Positions 50,996 through 59,541 of a stretch of 64,000 nt of DNA are shown here, one piece after another. Below the pieces are notes generated by a model. That model saw nothing but the letters and a program-made list of their open reading frames with translations. It had not been told where the DNA came from and made no database searches. Position 1 is the first letter of the stretch, and every line of letters begins with the position of its first letter. Source of the stretch: Croceimicrobium sp965228705. GTDB taxonomy: Bacteria > Bacteroidota > Bacteroidia > Flavobacteriales > Schleiferiaceae. The position numbers and the translations under genes were made by a program. The stretch spans positions 1,860,001 through 1,924,000 of the forward strand of contig NZ_OZ245832.1 of assembly GCF_965228705.1 (NCBI RefSeq), in the 5' to 3' direction.

Positions 50996-51958
50996 TTACC
51001 AGGCTTTGGCAGCCTCGATAATATGTTGAGCCATTTCGGTCCCGATACGGTCTTGTGCCTCTAAGGTGGCTGCACCAATATGGGGAGTTAAGGAGGTATA
51101 AGGGCTCATTAAAACGGCCATGGCTGGAGTAGGTTCGTTTACAAACACGTCCAAACCGGCATATTTCAATTTACCGCTTTCCAATGCTTCCAGGAGGGCT
51201 TCTTCATCCACCACACCCCCACGGGCAGTGTTGATGATTCCGGCATTGTCCTTCATCTTCTCGATCTCAGCCTTTCCGATTATTGCTTTACCCGCACCTG
51301 CAATATGAAGGGTAATAAAATCCGAAGCTGCTAATACCGCATCCATGCTTTCAGACTTTATCGTAAAGTTTAAAGACTGGCCGTCGAAGAACTCCAACTT
51401 AATGTCGGCAGACTCTACAAAAGGATCAACTGCTTTCACCTGCATTCCATAGCCTAAAGCAATTTTGGCTACTTCCTGACCAATACGTCCAAAACCGATG
51501 ATCCCCAGGGTTTTTCCTTGCAATTCGGTTCCGGCACCATAGTTCTTCTTTAAGGCCTTAAAATTGGTTTCGCCTTCAAGTGGCATTTTTTGGTTCGCAT
51601 CAAATACAAAACGCACCATTCCACTTAAGTGTGCGAATACCAATTCGGCTACAGAGCGACTACTGGCGGCCGGTGTATTTTGCACGATCATGCCTTGTTC
51701 GCGAGCGTAATCCACATCAATATTATCCATACCTACACCACCACGACCAATAAACTTCAAATTGCCTTTGGTGGCATCAATAAGGTCTTTACGCACTTTG
51801 GTAGCCGAACGCACCAGCAGTACGTCCACGCCATTTTCATTAATGTGCTCTGCTAATCGCTCCTGAGCAACCTTAGTGGTATCTACATCGAAACCGGCGG
51901 CTTTCAGGGCTTCTTCACCACTTTTAGAAATTCCGTCGTTCGCTAAAATCTTAACCAT
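50996..51958 (-). CDS. serA: D-3-phosphoglycerate dehydrogenase (short form, no ACT domain)
   Basis: SerA oxidises 3-phosphoglycerate in the first step of serine synthesis. The 320-residue enzyme has the NAD-binding GIIGFGRIGQEVA loop (about 153-165), substrate Arg in INTARGGVVDEEAL, and catalytic His in LTPHIGAATLEAQ. It lacks the C-terminal ACT or ASB domains of longer forms, so feedback by serine is not expected. It begins 5 bases after the serC stop and is followed by a terminator, making a two-gene serine operon. Confidence 0.93.
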   Translation of the reverse strand: MVKILANDGISKSGEEALKAAGFDVDTTKVAQERLAEHINENGVDVLLVRSATKVRKDLIDATKGNLKFIGRGGVGMDNIDVDYAREQGMIVQNTPAASSRSVAELVFAHLSGMVRFVFDANQKMPLEGETNFKALKKNYGAGTELQGKTLGIIGFGRIGQEVAKIALGYGMQVKAVDPFVESADIKLEFFDGQSLNFTIKSESMDAVLAASDFITLHIAGAGKAIIGKAEIEKMKDNAGIINTARGGVVDEEALLEALESGKLKYAGLDVFVNEPTPAMAVLMSPYTSLTPHIGAATLEAQDRIGTEMAQHIIEAAKAW

Positions 51959-51963
51959 AATTC

Positions 51964-53031
51964 TTATTTCTTTTCGAATTCTTGCATTACATCTACCAGA
52001 ACCTGCACACTCTCCAATGGAAGGGCATTGTACATAGAGGCACGATATCCACCTACTGAGCGGTGACCGTTTAAGCCGTTAATTCCGGCGGCCTTCCACA
52101 TCTCATCAAATAAAGCGGTATCTACCCCTTCATGTGCTAAGAAGCAGGCATTCATGTTTGAACGATCTTCTTTTTCGGCCGTACCGTAGAACTTAGAGTT
52201 GCGATCAATTTCATTGTAAAGCAAATCGGCTTTAGCCTGATTGATCTTCTCCATTTCAGCTACACCGCCAATACCCTTTAACCAACGCAGGGTAAGCATA
52301 GACACATAAACGGAAAATACAGGAGGAGTATTAAACATCGATTCTTTGTCGATGTGAATCTGATAATCGAGGTAAGCAGGAATATCACGTCCGGTTTTAC
52401 CTAAGATTTCGTCTTTAACGATTACCACGGTAGCTCCGGCTGGCCCCATATTTTTTTGGGCTCCGGCATAAATCATATCGAAATCAGCCACATTAATCTG
52501 GCGACTGAAAATATCGGATGACATATCACATACATTCAATCCTTCCGCTTTCGGAAAATCCTTAATCTGGGTTCCGAAAATGGTGTTATTGGAAGTAGTG
52601 TGGAAATAATCCACATCGCTGGGAATGCTAAATCCTTTAGGGATGTAGTTGAAGTTCTTGTCTTTGGAAGAAGCTACTTCTACCACTTCACCTAAGCGCT
52701 TGGCCTCTTTCAAAGCTTTAGAGCTCCAGGTCCCTGTGTTTAGATAAGCGGCTTTTCCACCTTCGGCCTTCATCAGGTTAAAGGGGGTCATTACAAATTG
52801 CAAGGACGCTCCACCTTGTACGAAAATCACCGAGTACCCTTCCGGAACTCCAAGTAATTCTTTAACCAAGGCTACGGCCTCATCCATCACGGCCACCACG
52901 TTCTTACTGCGGTGACTGATTTCGATCAGAGAGAGGTCGAGATTATCGAAATTGAGAACTGAATTAGCGGCTTCTTGTAATACTTCAGAAGGAAGAATAC
53001 AGGGCCCGGCAGAAAAATTGTGCTTCTTCAT
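51964..53031 (-). CDS. serC: Phosphoserine aminotransferase
   Basis: SerC transaminates 3-phosphohydroxypyruvate with glutamate. The 355-residue class V PLP enzyme shows the opening HNFSAGPCILP, the VIFVQGGASLQF phosphate loop (about 68-79), and the PLP lysine in IYAGAQKNMGPAGATVVIV (about 187-205). NGHRSVGGYRASMYNA is near the end. The length is normal. It has a TACTTTTG promoter box and leads the serC-serA operon. No third serine gene (serB) is in the window. Confidence 0.97.
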   Translation of the reverse strand: MKKHNFSAGPCILPSEVLQEAANSVLNFDNLDLSLIEISHRSKNVVAVMDEAVALVKELLGVPEGYSVIFVQGGASLQFVMTPFNLMKAEGGKAAYLNTGTWSSKALKEAKRLGEVVEVASSKDKNFNYIPKGFSIPSDVDYFHTTSNNTIFGTQIKDFPKAEGLNVCDMSSDIFSRQINVADFDMIYAGAQKNMGPAGATVVIVKDEILGKTGRDIPAYLDYQIHIDKESMFNTPPVFSVYVSMLTLRWLKGIGGVAEMEKINQAKADLLYNEIDRNSKFYGTAEKEDRSNMNACFLAHEGVDTALFDEMWKAAGINGLNGHRSVGGYRASMYNALPLESVQVLVDVMQEFEKK

Positions 53032-53058
53032 TGAGAGCGGTTTGATTCGTTATCGCCG

Positions 53059-53066
53059 CAAAAGTA
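53059..53066 (-). promoter_or_regulatory. -7 promoter box (TACTTTTG) for serC-serA
   Basis: The minus strand reads TACTTTTG followed by CGGC, 27 bases before the serC ATG. Confidence 0.62.
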
Positions 53067-53154
53067 GCACTATTCACCAAAGCCCTTTTTAAGTACCGGT
53101 TAATTTTAAGGGTATAGATAAAATGTCTTCCTCCCCTCCTGTTTTTACTGGCTT

Positions 53155-53775
53155 CTAGCCTTGCATGCCTTTCGGCGGATGGGTGAGCATTTCCAGATTT
53201 TCAGTGATCTTTTCCAAGGGCCAATCCCACCACTGTAAGTCCAGTAAATACTCAATTTGGGAGGCTTCAAAACGCTTCCGAATTTCTTTAGCCGGGTTTC
53301 CGCCTACTATACTGTAGGGCGCCACATCTTTGGTCACCACCGATTTGGATCCGATTATCGCTCCATCGCCAATCTTCACCCCAGGCATTAGGGTAACATC
53401 ATATCCGATCCACACATCATTGCCAATGACGGTATCACCTTTATAAGGATAAGTCTTGCCTTCCATGGCGCCGGCCCAATCGCCTCCCATGATGGCAAAA
53501 GGATAGGTAGATATGGAATCCTGCAAATGATTGGCTCCGTTCATTATGAAGGTCACCCCGGAGGCAATCTGACAAAATTTCCCAATGATGAGTTTATCAC
53601 CAATGAAATCGAAGTGATACTTCACATTCTTCTCAAAATTGTGCACATCTTCAAAATCATCGTAATAGGTAAAATCCCCAACAATGATATTGGGATTGCT
53701 GATCACATTGTTTAAAAAACAAAGGCGTTCATAATGGGCTAAAGGAAATTTTTGGCGTGGATCAGGAGCAGACAT
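53155..53775 (-). CDS. Vat/CatB-like hexapeptide acetyltransferase (xenobiotic acetyltransferase family)
   Basis: The 206-residue left-handed beta-helix transferase closely follows the Vat (streptogramin A) and type B chloramphenicol acetyltransferase pattern. It has NPNIIVGDFTYYDD, FEKNVKYHFDFIGDKLIIGKFC, catalytic His83 in FIMNGANH, and the hexapeptide run DTVIGNDVWIGYDVTLMPGVKIGDGAIIGS. Chromosomal homologues in environmental bacteria may acetylate other small molecules, so resistance cannot be assumed. It is a single gene with no mobile element beside it. Confidence 0.88.
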   Translation of the reverse strand: MSAPDPRQKFPLAHYERLCFLNNVISNPNIIVGDFTYYDDFEDVHNFEKNVKYHFDFIGDKLIIGKFCQIASGVTFIMNGANHLQDSISTYPFAIMGGDWAGAMEGKTYPYKGDTVIGNDVWIGYDVTLMPGVKIGDGAIIGSKSVVTKDVAPYSIVGGNPAKEIRKRFEASQIEYLLDLQWWDWPLEKITENLEMLTHPPKGMQG

Positions 53776-53851
53776 TCGTTTGGTTTTAGTGTTTCAAAAC
53801 TAGAATTTCCTACACTCATTTTTGTACTTTACACACATCAATTCATATCCC

Positions 53852-54079
53852 ATGAAGTCATCCTTTAAAGATTATATAACCATTGACCCCAATAAACGAT
53901 TTGGGAAAGCTATACTAAAAGGGACGCGAATAAGTGTTGGAGATGTTCTTCAATGGTTAAGCATGGGAATGACTACCGATGAAATTCAAGCAGACTTCCC
54001 CGAATTAAATCTGGAAATGATTCAGGCCTGCTTAAGTTTTGCTGCCAGTAAAGAGGGACAAATTGGTCTTGCACACTAA
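53852..54079 (+). CDS. DUF433 antitoxin-like protein
   Basis: From the ATG at 53852 the 75-residue protein matches DUF433, a small winged-helix/HTH family: YITIDPNKRFGKAILKGTRISVGDVLQWLSMGMTTDEI and the end FPELNLEMIQACLSFA. DUF433 proteins form predicted toxin-antitoxin pairs with DUF5615 PIN-like proteins. Its stop TAA is followed directly by the ATG of the DUF5615 gene, as expected for such an operon. The partner here is frameshifted. Confidence 0.85.
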   Translation: MKSSFKDYITIDPNKRFGKAILKGTRISVGDVLQWLSMGMTTDEIQADFPELNLEMIQACLSFAASKEGQIGLAH

Positions 54080-54413
54080 ATGCTGCTTTTCGATCAAAAT
54101 ATTTCTCGAAAAATTTTAAAACTTCTAGAGGGAAGATTTCCGAACTCCGCTCATGTGACCGAATTAGGCTTGGTCAATGCTACAGATCGAGAAATTTGGG
54201 AATTCGCAAAATATCATCAATTCACCATTGTGAGCTTTGATGTCAATTTTTACAATTACTCTATTATTTGGGGGACCACCTCCAAAAATAATTTGGATTA
54301 GAACATTCAATCAGAGGACAACCTATTTAGCTGAATTACTTCGAAGCTACGATGATCAAATTTTTAATTTCATCAATAGCGAAGAACTAGAATGCCTTGA
54401 AATAAAGGAATAA
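54080..54413 (+). pseudogene. DUF5615 PIN-like toxin gene, frameshifted at a G5 run
   Basis: The frame from ATG 54080 encodes MLLFDQNISRKILKLLEGRF and on to IVSFDVNFYNYSIIWG, the DUF5615 (Mut7-C/PIN-like) fold with Asp5 as a metal ligand. It then runs out of frame to a stop at 54299-54301. Removing one G from GGGGG at 54270-54274 restores the expected PPKIIWIRTFNQRTT, YLAELLRS and IFNFINSEELE up to TAA at 54411-54413, giving 110 residues, the normal family size. The gene is either inactivated, phase-variable at the G-run, or misread there. Confidence 0.82.
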
Positions 54414-54424
54414 TTGGCAAGCTA

Positions 54425-55300
54425 TTACTCCCGCTTAGGCAAATCCGTTGGCAAACTGGGTGGTTTTATTTCAATCACCTGACCAGTATTGAAACTCACC
54501 CCACTTTTAAGATGCCACCAACCATCTTCCCAATACAGGGCATCGTAACTAAAATCCGGACCATAAACCTGGTAAAAACCTTTCATCTTGGGCTCAGGTG
54601 GACCCAAATGATCCATGATGACCATTTCCGCATTTTCATTCCAGCGCACGGTAGCGGAGTATTTGGCATTATAGGTTAAAACCAAACGCAATGGTGGTTT
54701 TCGCAATGTTTTATCCATCCATTCATCCACCTTAAAATTGCGAGATCCAAAACTTATTTTCCCCCTTTTTCCAACTTCAATAATTTCAATCACCTTACGA
54801 TTTAGCTCCTTACCCATAGCTAATCCCAAAAGCAGGTACTTTTCCTTCTCCCCTTTCATCGGTCGAATAGCATAATAAATAGCCCCTGGCCATTCTTCCG
54901 GCTTACAGCGATCAAATTGTAATTCAGGAATCTTTTCCAACTGGTCCACCAGGAGGGTGACCTTGGTTTCACCTTTAAACTCCCCCGCCACTATACCATA
55001 GCGCTGGTACACTCCTTCTGCATCCGGACGTTGCCAGGTGTAAATAGCAAAACGTTTATCCGGACTTTCCAATCGCAACATATTCGTAAGTTGCGGTAAA
55101 GGCTTCAGATAATTTCCCTCTACCGATAAAAAGGATTGTAGTCCATTTAAGAATTTCTGATTGGCACTGTCCCGTTCCGCAAAAATGGGTGACTCCAGAG
55201 TAATGCGCCCCAGTTTAGCCAGCTCATCCAAGCTCAAGCTATCTTGAGCCTGTAACTGACCTAGGAATAAAAAAAGCCCTAAGAGAATGCATCTTCCCAT
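54425..55300 (-). CDS. Hypothetical secreted protein
   Basis: From the ATG at 55300 the 291-residue product has a signal peptide (MGRCILLGLFLFLGQLQAQ) and a beta-rich body with no domain I know; FAIYTWQRPDAEGVYQRYGIV and YEWDGxWHLK-like segments recur in uncharacterised Bacteroidota proteins. A TTG start overlapping the ferredoxin stop would bury the signal peptide, so ATG is preferred. It lies just downstream of the ferredoxin gene and is probably cotranscribed. Function unknown. Confidence 0.6.
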   Translation of the reverse strand: MGRCILLGLFLFLGQLQAQDSLSLDELAKLGRITLESPIFAERDSANQKFLNGLQSFLSVEGNYLKPLPQLTNMLRLESPDKRFAIYTWQRPDAEGVYQRYGIVAGEFKGETKVTLLVDQLEKIPELQFDRCKPEEWPGAIYYAIRPMKGEKEKYLLLGLAMGKELNRKVIEIIEVGKRGKISFGSRNFKVDEWMDKTLRKPPLRLVLTYNAKYSATVRWNENAEMVIMDHLGPPEPKMKGFYQVYGPDFSYDALYWEDGWWHLKSGVSFNTGQVIEIKPPSLPTDLPKRE

Positions 55301-55332
55301 GGGGCTTAAACGATCTTTTGTACAGACTAATT

Positions 55333-55683
55333 TCAATCGAGGTGCAGAAAATCCTTTTTCGACAATAATTCTTCCTCCGACTCAACATGGTCTTCATCGG
55401 GCACACAACAATCTACGGGACATACTTCAGCACATTGAGGTTCCTCATGAAAACCTACACATTCCGTACACTTATCGGTAACAATGTAAAACACATCATA
55501 GTCAATCGGCTCCTGAGCTTCGTCGGCATCATATTCGCCACCGCTTTTGGGCTTCACCATACCGCTCAATCCCGTACCATCAGAGAATCGCCATTCCTGG
55601 GCACCCTCATAAATGGCATTATTTGGACACTCCGGCTCACAGGCTCCGCAATTAATACACTCGTCCGTTATCTTGATAGCCAT
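55333..55683 (-). CDS. 4Fe-4S dicluster ferredoxin
   Basis: The 116-residue protein binds two 4Fe-4S clusters through CINCGACEPECP (residues 9-20) and CTECVGFHEEPQCAEVCPVDC (about 74-94, with the loop insertion of Chromatium-type ferredoxins). An acidic tail follows. It carries electrons in the cytosol. It is transcribed divergently from the acyl-CoA reductase gene, an arrangement that I recall as common in Bacteroidota. The two -7 boxes are only three bases apart. Confidence 0.94.
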   Translation of the reverse strand: MAIKITDECINCGACEPECPNNAIYEGAQEWRFSDGTGLSGMVKPKSGGEYDADEAQEPIDYDVFYIVTDKCTECVGFHEEPQCAEVCPVDCCVPDEDHVESEEELLSKKDFLHLD

Positions 55684-55693
55684 ATTCTGTTCT

Positions 55694-55701
55694 TACTTTT
55701 G
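55694..55701 (+). promoter_or_regulatory. -7 promoter box (TACTTTTG) for the acyl-CoA reductase gene
   Basis: TACTTTTG lies 27 bases before the ATG at 55729. The opposing ferredoxin box begins four bases further on. Confidence 0.55.
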
Positions 55702-55704
55702 CCA

Positions 55705-55712
55705 CAAATTTA
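55705..55712 (-). promoter_or_regulatory. -7 promoter box (TAAATTTG) for the ferredoxin gene
   Basis: The minus strand reads TAAATTTG 21 bases before the ferredoxin ATG, back to back with the plus-strand box at 55694-55701. Confidence 0.55.
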
Positions 55713-55728
55713 ATTACTAAATAGCGAA

Positions 55729-56802
55729 ATGCTGTCATTAGAGCAAAGGATCGACGCCTTCGATAGATTAGGGCGATTTATATCACAATACCGTGAAGAA
55801 AGACAAGATGAAGATCTGCAAAAACTGAACAAACACTTCCTCAAGGAATACCGTGTTTGTATTAAGGATGCAGAACTGTTTAATCACTGGTTTAGTGAGG
55901 ATAACCTTCATTTCGCCTTGCAATCCTGGTCGGAGGCTTTAAGCCGCGAACAGTTAGAAGCTTGGACCATCGACTATGAGCCCGATTTCTTTGAACATGA
56001 TCGCGGTATCAAAACAGTGGCCATTATTATGGCTGGAAATATCCCTTTGGTAGGTTTCCACGATTTACTTTCGGTCTTAATTGCCGGACATAAAGCCTTA
56101 ATCAAACCCAGCTCGGATGATGCCAAGCTGATTCCTTTCATCTGTCAAATTCTAGTAGCTATCAATGCAGAGTTTGCCGCCTATTTGCAATTAGCTGATG
56201 GTCAGATGAAAGATTTCGATGCAGTAATTGCAACCGGTAGTACTAATTCATCTCGTTATTTCGAATCTTACTTTGGTAAATACCCCAATATTATACGTAA
56301 GAACCGCTCTTCTCTAGCCATTCTTAGTGGCGAAGAAAGCAAAGAAGAATTAGAGCTTTTAGGCGAAGATATCTTCCGCTACTTTGGATTGGGCTGCCGC
56401 AATGTTTCTAAGGTTTATGTGCCTCTGAATTTTGAATTGCAAAAGCTCTTTGAAGCCTTTTATAAGTTTCAATCGGTTTGTGATAATAATAAGTATGCCA
56501 ACAATTACGACTACAATCGGGCGATCTATCTAATGGAGCATCACGACTTTTTAGAGAATGGCTTCTTCATCATCAAGGAAAATGAAAGTCTCCATGCCCC
56601 CGTTTCAGTATTGCATTACGAACGTTATGAGGCAATAGATGATCTGAAAACCAAAATCGAGGCTCAAGCAGAGAACATCCAATGCATTGTAACCGAATTA
56701 GAAGCTTTCCCAAATTCAATTTCCTTCGGCGAAAGCCAAAAGCCCAAATTATGGGATTATGCGGATAATGTTGACAGCCTGGCTTTCCTTCGAAGCCTTT
56801 AG
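55729..56802 (+). CDS. LuxC-like acyl-CoA reductase
   Basis: The 357-residue protein belongs to the LuxC/acyl-CoA reductase family, which reduces acyl-CoA or acyl-enzyme to the aldehyde with NAD(P)H. Visible motifs are IIMAGNIPLVGFHDLLSVL (about 99-117), IATGSTNSSRYF, and the likely catalytic Cys223 in GLGCRNVSKV. Its metabolic role in non-luminous Bacteroidota is not established. It pairs divergently with the dicluster ferredoxin gene. The PASTA protein gene follows after 38 bases with its own promoter. Confidence 0.87.
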   Translation: MLSLEQRIDAFDRLGRFISQYREERQDEDLQKLNKHFLKEYRVCIKDAELFNHWFSEDNLHFALQSWSEALSREQLEAWTIDYEPDFFEHDRGIKTVAIIMAGNIPLVGFHDLLSVLIAGHKALIKPSSDDAKLIPFICQILVAINAEFAAYLQLADGQMKDFDAVIATGSTNSSRYFESYFGKYPNIIRKNRSSLAILSGEESKEELELLGEDIFRYFGLGCRNVSKVYVPLNFELQKLFEAFYKFQSVCDNNKYANNYDYNRAIYLMEHHDFLENGFFIIKENESLHAPVSVLHYERYEAIDDLKTKIEAQAENIQCIVTELEAFPNSISFGESQKPKLWDYADNVDSLAFLRSL

Positions 56803-56810
56803 AAAAAAAT

Positions 56811-56818
56811 TACCTTTG
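56811..56818 (+). promoter_or_regulatory. -7 promoter box (TACCTTTG) for the PASTA-T9SS-RluA genes
   Basis: TACCTTTG, 22 bases before the ATG at 56841; the three following genes overlap and probably depend on it. Confidence 0.62.
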
Positions 56819-56840
56819 TGACCCTCACATCAATCCACAT

Positions 56841-57689
56841 ATGAAGCTCCTGCGGTTTTTGTTTAGCAAGACTTTTTTTGTAAACCTCATCATCATGGTA
56901 CTGGTATCAGCCGGTCTAATTTGGCTGCTTAATTACAGTCTGGATCGCTATACTGAACATGGTATCAGCGTACAGGTACCCGACCTAAGTGGTTTGGCTT
57001 TAACGGAAGTGGAAACCAAATTGGAAGAAAAGAAACTCAGTTTCGCCATAATCGATTCTGCTGAGTATGATCCTGGCTTTCCCCGTGGATCAGTTATCAG
57101 CCAATATCCTGAAGCTGGCAGTCAGGTAAAAACCGGTCGAGAGTTAAAACTAACCATCAATCCATTCTACCCGCGTAAAGTAGAACTCCCAGATCTAATT
57201 GAAAAAACCAAGCGACGAGCCATTTACGATCTTGAGTCGAAAGGATTTAAGGTAGGTGAATTGAGATATCAGCCTTATATAGGTAAAGATGTGGTTATTG
57301 ATGTGAAAATTGATGAACGCAGTTTGATGCCAGGCACCAAATTGAAAAAGGGAACTACCATCGATTTAGTCTTAGGTATGGGCTTAAGTGATGAATTGGT
57401 ACGATCTCCATACCTGCGTTGGAAAAGCTTGGCAGAAGCAGAGGAATACTTGCAATTGCGCTCCTTAAATTTAGGATCCGTTATTTACGATGAAGAAATT
57501 ACTGATTCGACTACTGCTTTGGTTTATCGGCAAAATCCGGCTCCTAGTAAAGAGCCTAATATTCGGATGGGACGTGAAATTGACATCTGGCTCACCAGTG
57601 ATTACACTAAAATTGTGAACGACTCGTTAGAGTTCCAAAACCTTCACCTCCCGGATTCTCTTAGGAATGACACAACGCCACCACTTTAA
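56841..57689 (+). CDS. PASTA-domain membrane protein
   Basis: The 282-residue protein has one N-terminal transmembrane helix (about 11-30) and three PASTA domains facing the periplasm, opening at VQVPDLSGLALTEVETKLEEK (about 42), VELPDLIEKTKRRAIYDLESKGF (about 113) and VRSPYLRWKSLAEAEEYLQ (about 188). PASTA domains bind peptidoglycan fragments. It carries no kinase or penicillin-binding domain, unlike PknB or PBP2x. The next gene overlaps its end by 23 bases. A cell-wall sensing or scaffold role is inferred. Confidence 0.88.
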   Translation: MKLLRFLFSKTFFVNLIIMVLVSAGLIWLLNYSLDRYTEHGISVQVPDLSGLALTEVETKLEEKKLSFAIIDSAEYDPGFPRGSVISQYPEAGSQVKTGRELKLTINPFYPRKVELPDLIEKTKRRAIYDLESKGFKVGELRYQPYIGKDVVIDVKIDERSLMPGTKLKKGTTIDLVLGMGLSDELVRSPYLRWKSLAEAEEYLQLRSLNLGSVIYDEEITDSTTALVYRQNPAPSKEPNIRMGREIDIWLTSDYTKIVNDSLEFQNLHLPDSLRNDTTPPL

Positions 57690-59541
57690 ATTACTCCCTC
57701 TTTTTGCTTTAAGTATTCTCTGTTTTGCCCTTCAGGCGCAACGTCGGGAATACCTTAGTGGATTAGGCGCTCGGCCTTTAAACCCGGAGCCTCTAGCCCT
57801 GCCCCAGGCAAAAAGCGAGGCCGTATTGAATTTGCCCTTTGTAGATGATTTTTCCTACGATTCCAATATTCCGGATCCCTCTAAATGGGAGGTTTCGGAT
57901 GTGTGGGTTAACCAAACCTGGGCCATTAGCCCTATTAGTTTAGGGGTTGCCAGTTTTGATGGCCTAAACCGTTATGGTCGTCCTTTCTCCTATGTTGGAA
58001 ATGATAGCGTAGGAGATATTTTAAGTTCTCAAACTATTGACCTCAGCAATCCAACCGATTCGGTTTACCTAAGTTTCTTTTATCAATCAGGTGGTTGGGG
58101 TGAAGCTCCTGCGGTAGGAGATGACTCTTTGGTATTACAATTCTGGCACAGTCCCAGTGCTAGCTGGCATTCCATTTGGCATAATGAAGCCTATCCAAAT
58201 GATTATTGGATTCAAGTAATGCAAGCGGTAGATACGGCGTACCACTACAGTGATTTTCGTTTCCGTCTCTTGAGCTACGGCACAAAACACGGGGCACTAG
58301 ACCTCTGGCATGTCGATTATGTTCAGTTGGATGACAGTCGTAATTATGACGATACCATTATAAATGATATTGCCTTTACTCGCCCTCACCCTTCCCTGAT
58401 GATCAACTACGAAGCCATCCCCTGGTGGCACGTAAATGATGCCTTCAATATTGGCAGCTATTTCAAGCCGGATTTACGTCTCCACTATCGTCGGAACACC
58501 AATCCAAACCTACCTCGACCCAATCGTATTTTAGGCGAATTTAAAATCGAATACCAGGGCAGCATTATCGCCCAAAATGGAGCACCAGACGGTGACCTTG
58601 ACGATACACATGGCGACAATGTAGAAGTACGCTACCCCGTTCCTGATACTGCCGATGTGGGCCGTCCCAGACTTAATTTCATCAACCCACCATATGCCGA
58701 CGAGTTTGAACTGATTTCTACCCAAACCTACTCTGGTGGAAATGAAGTTTACGGTCCTAACGACACCATTGTTCGCAAACAGGTTTTCAAGAATTATTAC
58801 GCTTATGATGATGGCAGTGCCGAGCGGGCATATGAAATTCGCAATAACCGCGGTGGCTTTATTGTACAACGTTATGATGTGCTGGTAAATGACACCTTAA
58901 AAGGTTTGCAGATCTACTTCCAGCCCGCGCTTTATGATTTGGAAACCCAGGAATTCAGCATCTTGTTATTGAGTAACAACTCTGGCTTACCCTCCAGCAT
59001 CATTTACGAAACCGACAGTATTTATACAGCTCAATACTCGGATGCCAATTTTTACCAAAGCTATATGCTCGATACGGCCATTGCCGGTCCGGTAACCACA
59101 GGAACCGTATTCATTGGGATTCGCCAAAAGAATAGCGACCCTTTAAGCCTGGGTTATGATCAAAACAGTCGCAATCGAACTACAGCATTTTATGGGGAAC
59201 TGAATGATATGTACCAAAGTTTTCTTGGTGGTACCATTATGATGCGCCCCATTTTCAGATATGCGCCACGTGACCTTTCGCAAAAAGAAGAATGGGCAAA
59301 AAATAAATTTCAGGTATATCCCAATCCAAGTGATGGAGCATTCCATTTTGAACTCCCCGCAGACCTGCGTGACTTAGAAGACTACCAATTAAGTCTATAC
59401 AATTTACAAGGCCAATTATTGGCTCAAAAGGCGGTTGCTCCTAATTGGGATTTATCGCATCTACCTAGCGGCCTCTACCTGATTCGCCTCGCCGACAGCC
59501 AGGGAAAATCGCACTGGCAGCAAAAAATTCAGATTTACTAA
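57667..59541 (+). CDS. Secreted T9SS type A sorting-domain protein
   Basis: The 624-residue protein has a signal peptide (ending FALQAQ), a beta-sandwich-rich body, and a type IX sorting domain from about 550 (VYPNPSDGAFHFELP, YQLSLYNLQGQLLAQ, LPSGLYLIRLAD). It should cross the outer membrane via the gliding/Por machinery. The body region is often found in proteins next to PASTA and RluA genes in this phylum; its role is unknown. It overlaps the PASTA gene by 23 bases and the rluA-like gene by one base. Confidence 0.85.
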   Translation: MTQRHHFKLLPLFALSILCFALQAQRREYLSGLGARPLNPEPLALPQAKSEAVLNLPFVDDFSYDSNIPDPSKWEVSDVWVNQTWAISPISLGVASFDGLNRYGRPFSYVGNDSVGDILSSQTIDLSNPTDSVYLSFFYQSGGWGEAPAVGDDSLVLQFWHSPSASWHSIWHNEAYPNDYWIQVMQAVDTAYHYSDFRFRLLSYGTKHGALDLWHVDYVQLDDSRNYDDTIINDIAFTRPHPSLMINYEAIPWWHVNDAFNIGSYFKPDLRLHYRRNTNPNLPRPNRILGEFKIEYQGSIIAQNGAPDGDLDDTHGDNVEVRYPVPDTADVGRPRLNFINPPYADEFELISTQTYSGGNEVYGPNDTIVRKQVFKNYYAYDDGSAERAYEIRNNRGGFIVQRYDVLVNDTLKGLQIYFQPALYDLETQEFSILLLSNNSGLPSSIIYETDSIYTAQYSDANFYQSYMLDTAIAGPVTTGTVFIGIRQKNSDPLSLGYDQNSRNRTTAFYGELNDMYQSFLGGTIMMRPIFRYAPRDLSQKEEWAKNKFQVYPNPSDGAFHFELPADLRDLEDYQLSLYNLQGQLLAQKAVAPNWDLSHLPSGLYLIRLADSQGKSHWQQKIQIY

